Assembly: GCF_030055635.1 (NCBI RefSeq)
Contig: NZ_JASFYM010000011.1
Span: 1 to 64,000 of the forward strand
From: Methanothrix sp.
GTDB taxonomy: Archaea > Halobacteriota > Methanosarcinia > Methanotrichales > Methanotrichaceae
Direction: 5' to 3'
Length of the DNA stretch: 64,000 bases
The notes beneath the pieces are model-generated. The model was given only the letters and a program-made list of their open reading frames with translations, was not told where the DNA came from and made no database searches. A program made the translations under genes and the position numbers. Shown here in pieces: positions 60,173 to 64,000 of the stretch (position 1 is the first letter of the stretch; every line of letters begins with the position of its first letter).

Positions 60173-61222
60173 TCACGATGCTGTTCCCCTCGGAATCCTG
60201 AAGCGCAGCAGCGCAGCCACGCCACCCAGCGCATCCAGCCTCTCTCCGGGCTCGAACTCTGAGCTGAATATCACGACCCTGCCGCGTCCGCCTGCGACAT
60301 CTCTTATCAGGCTCTCCATCTCGCCTCTGCGCACCAGACTGTCGACGATCATGAGCGTCTCGATCGCCCCGTAGTTCGCGGCCTCCCTGACCTCCCTGAT
60401 GCCATATGCTGCCCTTCCATCTGTCGCTATCTCCTTCATCAGATCGTCCATCAGCCTGGTCTCGCGCGAGATCCTGCTCGCCTCGACGATCCTGTCGACC
60501 GTTCCCCTCCTCAGAACCTCCTGGAATCCTGATCTTCCTGTCGAGGAGACATCATCCATGGTGAGCCGTTTCAGGAGATCCGGATGTCTCGACTCCATAA
60601 CCTTCCTGAGATCCTCCTTCGTGAACCCCGGACCTGCCAGGACGACATAAGCGTCATCGCCCGCTGAGTTCGCAATCTGATCCGCGACCTCTCTGAGAAA
60701 ATCATCCCTCACGCCTGCTCCTGAGCCCTTACCGCTCCCGCCCCTGATCTCCGCCACTGTCTGCACTCCGAACTGCCGAAGAACGCCTATCGTGGCCTCC
60801 CCCTCCTCGACGAGGGCCAGGACGACCCGCGGGCGGTTCGATTCCGCAACAGCCTCCTCGATCCTCTGAAGCTCGTCAGGTCGCCATCTCTTTATTATCG
60901 ATAGCTCCGATCCGGCCTCGATGTTCAGCGTGTGATACGATCCCACATCGACCCCTGACTTTATCACCCCGTGGATCCTGAGCCAGTTGGAGTATGTGTG
61001 GAACTCCACAGCCTCGACGGAGATGCCGAGCCTCACGGTCCTCCTCTCGGCCTTCTCCGGCCGGAGCTTGTCTGTGGCGCCTGAGATCTTGCGCTGCGTT
61101 GTGGCGAACACCAGATCTCCAGGAGATACGAGGTGCTTCAGGTGCCAGAGATCGTCAAGGCTCTCAGCAACGAGCGAGATCTCGCCCTCATCACCGCGAA
61201 GGTTTCTTTTTATGACGCGCAT
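60173..61222 (-). CDS. pelA: Pelota (Dom34), ribosome rescue factor
   Basis: A 349-residue eRF1-like protein with the three Pelota domains: an N-terminal Sm-like RNA-binding domain (residues 1-125), the central domain (AGPGFTKEDL) and the C-terminal eL30-like domain. With aEF1A it splits stalled ribosomes. The Met at 61222 (MRVIKRNLRG) is the conserved start, while the frame opens five codons earlier. GGT precedes it weakly. Confidence 0.95.
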   Translation of the reverse strand: MRVIKRNLRGDEGEISLVAESLDDLWHLKHLVSPGDLVFATTQRKISGATDKLRPEKAERRTVRLGISVEAVEFHTYSNWLRIHGVIKSGVDVGSYHTLNIEAGSELSIIKRWRPDELQRIEEAVAESNRPRVVLALVEEGEATIGVLRQFGVQTVAEIRGGSGKGSGAGVRDDFLREVADQIANSAGDDAYVVLAGPGFTKEDLRKVMESRHPDLLKRLTMDDVSSTGRSGFQEVLRRGTVDRIVEASRISRETRLMDDLMKEIATDGRAAYGIREVREAANYGAIETLMIVDSLVRRGEMESLIRDVAGGRGRVVIFSSEFEPGERLDALGGVAALLRFRIPRGTAS

Positions 61223-61351
61223 AACCAGGTAGATCAAATAGCATCGATTCCATCGCCTGAATCCAGCAGCTGGATCTGACAGCCTGCGCAGCGAGCCCTG
61301 AGCCCGTCTGCGTACAGATCGAAGCCACGCAGCAGGCCTGAATGGAGAGGA

Positions 61352-61657
61352 TCACTTTTTGAGCTTCGCCAGTATCTCCTCGACCTCCTTGTAGCCTTCT
61401 TTATACAGCTCCTCCTCGCGCGGCTCAAGCTCCTTCAGAAGCCTCAGGAACTCGCCGGCGTGCACGACCTCCTCATCAGCGATGTCGACGAGCACAGCCT
61501 TCGCGCGATCGTCATCTGTGGACTCTGCGAGCTGCATGTAGAGCTGTATAGCCTCATACTCAGCCGCGATGACATACCTTATCGCCCTCACAAGCTCCTG
61601 CTTGGTCAGCATGCGATCGCTGGCCATGCCCGCAAACGGTGTTGCAAACTCAGGCAT
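61352..61657 (-). CDS. Ferritin-like diiron protein (encapsulin-cargo type)
   Basis: A 101-residue two-helix ferritin-like protein. The iron ligands lie in AAEYEAIQLY and ADEEVVHAGEF, and the C-terminal EGYKEVEEIL helix resembles that fused in front of archaeal encapsulin shells. Alone, this form assembles as dimers of dimers or rings. It probably binds iron for storage or peroxide defence. No encapsulin shell gene is in the window. A GGTGAT ribosome binding site precedes the ATG. Confidence 0.8.
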   Translation of the reverse strand: MPEFATPFAGMASDRMLTKQELVRAIRYVIAAEYEAIQLYMQLAESTDDDRAKAVLVDIADEEVVHAGEFLRLLKELEPREEELYKEGYKEVEEILAKLKK

Positions 61658-61880
61658 CGAAAATCACCAATCTCTTTTTGGGGGATGGGCTGAAATAGTT
61701 GTCGGGAAAGAGGAGAAGCGGCGCGAAGATCACAGGCAGCCATCTTCGCATGTATTCATGATATAAATTTTATTAAAAACCATAGTATGAATAGTTCTGA
61801 GTGTCGTTTCATTTGGACGTATCCAAGAAAGAAATAAATATAGACTCAGTTACTTTATAACTATCCAATATGATATGACA

Positions 61881-61896
61881 TGGCCATTAATGGCCA
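61881..61896. promoter_or_regulatory. Perfect 16-bp palindrome upstream of a small gene
   Basis: TGGCCATTAATGGCCA is a perfect palindrome between a TATA-like ACTTTATAAC (about 61851) and the TTG of the small ORF at 61953. Its position near the expected transcription start fits a repressor site. Confidence 0.5.
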
Positions 61897-61952
61897 GTGA
61901 GAGATAAACTACGAAGGATGGCGATGCCGCAGCAACCATAGGAGGAGGAAAA

Positions 61953-62096
61953 TTGGTCAAGCGCTATGAAACAAAATTCAGGACCCAAAGAGAAGAGCGG
62001 TCGAGTTTAGATGCACTCCCATCCGATATCAGGGAGACCTATCAGGATATTATAAAACATCACAGCCAGCTCCTGGAACTGCTTGCTCAGGAGTAA
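61953..62096 (+). CDS. Possible 47-residue protein, tail-to-tail with the Doc-type gene
   Basis: A TTG frame with GGAGGAGG six bases upstream encodes a charged, mostly helical peptide beginning MVKRYETKFRTQ and ending QLLELLAQE. Its 3' end overlaps that of the Doc gene by 10 bases. The TATA-like box and palindrome upstream support a real gene. No family is recognised. Confidence 0.45.
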   Translation: MVKRYETKFRTQREERSSLDALPSDIRETYQDIIKHHSQLLELLAQE

Positions 62097-62512
62097 TCGT
62101 ATAGGGTTCTCTGCACAGTCGCCCACCAGCGCCTGCTCTTTTTCTTAAGCCATCGCTTGATATCTTCAACATCACATTCATGATCCGAATTGGAAATTTT
62201 ATGAAGAAGCTGATGAATCTCCTCCTCGTCCTGTTTTCCTATCCAGTACCTATAGATTCTTAGAATCATTGCTGCTAGGACAAAAGCGGTTCTTTTATTT
62301 CCATCATAAAATGGATGCAGCCGAGACATGTAGAGAGCCCAGGCGGCCTTTTCGAACACGTCATCAGCACCATTTATCTTATCTAATATATAATCAATTG
62401 TGCCTTCATCTCTTATACCACTTACCTCACCACCCCTTCTTATCAGATCTTCGTGGATTATTATAATTATCCCTTTTTTGAGATCGAATGCCATGGCATG
62501 GACTTTATCCAT
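62087..62512 (-). CDS. Doc/Fic-family toxin-like protein
   Basis: A 141-residue protein with the Fic signature HPFYDGNKRTAF (about 64-75), which places it with the Doc (death-on-curing) toxins of toxin-antitoxin loci. These transfer phosphate or AMP to targets such as EF-Tu. The ATG at 62512 is preferred over a TTG three codons earlier because GAGCTGAT lies eight bases upstream. No standard Phd antitoxin precedes it; the upstream minus-strand frame (MGVCRSIRINC, 34 codons) is poorly supported. Confidence 0.8.
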   Translation of the reverse strand: MDKVHAMAFDLKKGIIIIIHEDLIRRGGEVSGIRDEGTIDYILDKINGADDVFEKAAWALYMSRLHPFYDGNKRTAFVLAAMILRIYRYWIGKQDEEEIHQLLHKISNSDHECDVEDIKRWLKKKSRRWWATVQRTLYDYS

Positions 62513-62735
62513 ATCGAACAATCAGCTCATAAAATCTTCCATATCCGATGCCGATTCCCTCAAACGCCATTCAGTGATCGAAGCCCACGAACAGCAATTG
62601 ATTCTTATGCTTCGGCACACTCCCATGTAGCCCGTCAAAGTATCAGGTTGTGGGATGCTCGCGATTTGTTTATAAAGAGACGCCTCCAGATTCTACCATC
62701 GCATAGATGCATGTAAGAGATTGCAGGTAAGAGAG

Positions 62736-63377
62736 ATGCCAGAAGTGATATCATTCGATATGGACGGGACTCTGGTGAGCCCGAGGTACGTTGACAGGGT
62801 GTGGATGGAGGGGATCCCGGAGCTTTACGCGAAGCGTCACGGCGTGGATCCGGACAATGCAAAGGAGATCGTCATCGGAGAGTATCTTAAGATCGGAAGC
62901 GACAGGCTTGAGTGGTACGATCTCGGGTACTGGCTGGAGAAGTTCGATCTCAAGATCGATAAGTATGAGCTCCTCGAGATGTACAGATCTGAGATAGAGA
63001 TATATCCAGAGGTGGAGGAGGTCCTCGATTCTCTGAGAGATTCGGGCTATGAGCTCATAGTCACATCCAACGCAGCTAGGGAGTTCATAGAGATGGAGCT
63101 CGACGGGCTGATGGACAGGTTCAGCAGGGTATTCTCAGTGACCTCGGATTTCAGGGATGTTAAGAAGTCGCCCCGCTCGTACATTCTGGTCTGCAGGGCT
63201 CTAGGAAGAAAACCCCTGGAGGTTCTCCACATCGGGGATCACTACGTTTACGATTACGAGGCGCCGATCGAGGCAGGCCTGGACGCCCTCTTCCTAGACA
63301 GAAAGGGAAACAGAAGCGGCCCTGAGGTCGTGGGAGACCTGAGAGAGGCTGCTGACAGGATACTGAACGGGATGTAA
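62736..63377 (+). CDS. HAD-superfamily phosphatase
   Basis: A 213-residue HAD hydrolase with FDMDGTL at the N-terminus (nucleophile Asp), TSNAAR, Lys in DVKKSPRSY and GDHYVYDYE. The cap domain is helical and of the C1 type. The substrate is unknown. The ATG at 62736 has AGGTAA upstream and is preferred to the TTG at 62721. Confidence 0.85.
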   Translation: MPEVISFDMDGTLVSPRYVDRVWMEGIPELYAKRHGVDPDNAKEIVIGEYLKIGSDRLEWYDLGYWLEKFDLKIDKYELLEMYRSEIEIYPEVEEVLDSLRDSGYELIVTSNAAREFIEMELDGLMDRFSRVFSVTSDFRDVKKSPRSYILVCRALGRKPLEVLHIGDHYVYDYEAPIEAGLDALFLDRKGNRSGPEVVGDLREAADRILNGM

Positions 63378-63489
63378 ACGGCGCTGATCCATCGATCTGG
63401 TGCCACCGTAGATAGTATGGAAAAATCAAAAGGATTGCGATTGTTAGATTCATAGAGCTTTTGCACAACAAAGCGATTTGGAGGGTACA

Positions 63490-64000
63490 ATGAAGAAGAA
63501 CAGCAGACTCATTCTCGCTCTGGATGTTGCGTCCAGGGATAAGGCGTACAGCATAGCCTCAGATACAGAGGGGATCTTCGATGCGATCAAGGTCGGGTAT
63601 CCGCTGGTGCTCTCGGCAGGTCTCTCTGTCATAAAAGATCTCTCGGGCATCTCCCCCATCATAGCGGACCTGAAGATCGCGGATATCCCGAACACAAACC
63701 GCCTGATATGCGATCGCCTCTTCAGCGCGGGCGCTCAGGGGGTCATAGCGCATGCATTCACAGGAAGGGACAGCCTTGAGGCCTGCGTGGATGTGGCTAA
63801 GGGATATAACGGCGAGCTGTACGCGGTGACAGAGATGAGCCATCCGGGAGCGCTGGAGTTCATGGCTCCTGTCGCGGAGAGGATGGTCGTGCTCGCTCTC
63901 GAGGTGGGGGCATCAGGAATAGTGGCGCCTGCCACAAGGCCTGAGCGGCTAAAAGCTCTCAGGAGAACTGCAGGAGGCCTCACGATAATCTCCCCCGGCG
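63490..64000 (+). CDS. pyrF: Orotidine 5'-phosphate decarboxylase (3' end outside the window)
   Basis: The first 170 residues are visible and the frame is open to the window edge. LILALDVASRDKA, the catalytic IADLKIADIPNTN and HAFTGRD match PyrF, the last step of UMP synthesis. The ATG has GGAGGGT upstream. Confidence 0.93.
   Translation, partial: MKKNSRLILALDVASRDKAYSIASDTEGIFDAIKVGYPLVLSAGLSVIKDLSGISPIIADLKIADIPNTNRLICDRLFSAGAQGVIAHAFTGRDSLEACVDVAKGYNGELYAVTEMSHPGALEFMAPVAERMVVLALEVGASGIVAPATRPERLKALRRTAGGLTIISPG

Noticed and set aside
62523-62627. 34-codon frame upstream of the Doc gene as its antitoxin
   Set aside because: It has no Phd-like or other antitoxin features and no ribosome binding site; not supported enough to list.

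Overview
The window looks like chromosomal DNA of a methanogenic euryarchaeon, most probably a Methanothrix (Methanosaeta)-type acetoclast; the genus is an inference. Archaeal markers are TATA boxes with frequent leaderless or GTG/TTG starts, GGAGG and GGTGAT ribosome binding sites, a fused archaeal tRNA-splicing endonuclease, pelota, archaeal class I (DhnA) aldolases, a type II GAPDH-like protein, an initiator tRNA-Met, and methanogen cofactor genes (mptE, the ADH synthase of archaeal aromatic biosynthesis, cobQ, larB). Genes are dense on both strands. Layout: 1-5173 is the 3' part of a very large surface protein (Ig-like, SdrD-B-like and propeller-like repeats). 5294-7185 holds larB, a methylguanine-DNA methyltransferase and a metallophosphoesterase. 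7274-9962 is a CRISPR array of 37 identical 37-bp repeats and 36 spacers, followed by a complete type I-B operon (cas1-cas2-cas4-cas8b-cas7-cas5-cas3-cas6 in transcription order, all on the minus strand). The array is transcribed in the same direction as the operon, and its probable leader promoter lies inside the 3' end of cas6. 18784-26992 carries glnA, a paaK-like ligase, secE, a secreted protein, a membrane histidine kinase, hsp20 and a bacterial-style fused ribBA. 27012-27943 is a long non-coding stretch with initiator tRNA-Met, a dispersed hairpin element and an inverted repeat. 27944-39743 contains three sugar-phosphate genes (pgk, a GAPDH-like gene, FBP aldolase) among a DHH phosphoesterase, trkA, endA, a UPF0282 protein and a P2-type ATPase. 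39957-47223 has two secreted proteins, a cyclase-family hydrolase and a 1692-residue hybrid histidine kinase with its own receiver and Hpt domains. 47420-53917 has cobQ, moeA, ADH synthase, an FkbM methyltransferase and a CoA-transferase fused to a GNAT domain. 54001-64000 has phoU-like/phoU/pstB without pstSCA, aspS, mptE, an abundant-looking secreted protein, pelA, a ferritin-like protein, a Doc-type toxin facing a small unannotated ORF, a HAD phosphatase and the 5' part of pyrF. The most interesting signals are in the CRISPR spacers. Several spacer groups translate to the same short peptides but differ mostly at synonymous codon positions, as expected if the array repeatedly sampled diverged relatives of the same viral genes. 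Other points of interest are a CoA-transferase/GNAT fusion in which the usual catalytic Glu is Ser, a dispersed intergenic hairpin element with inverted ends, and a toxin-like locus with a perfect 16-bp palindrome upstream of a very small gene.
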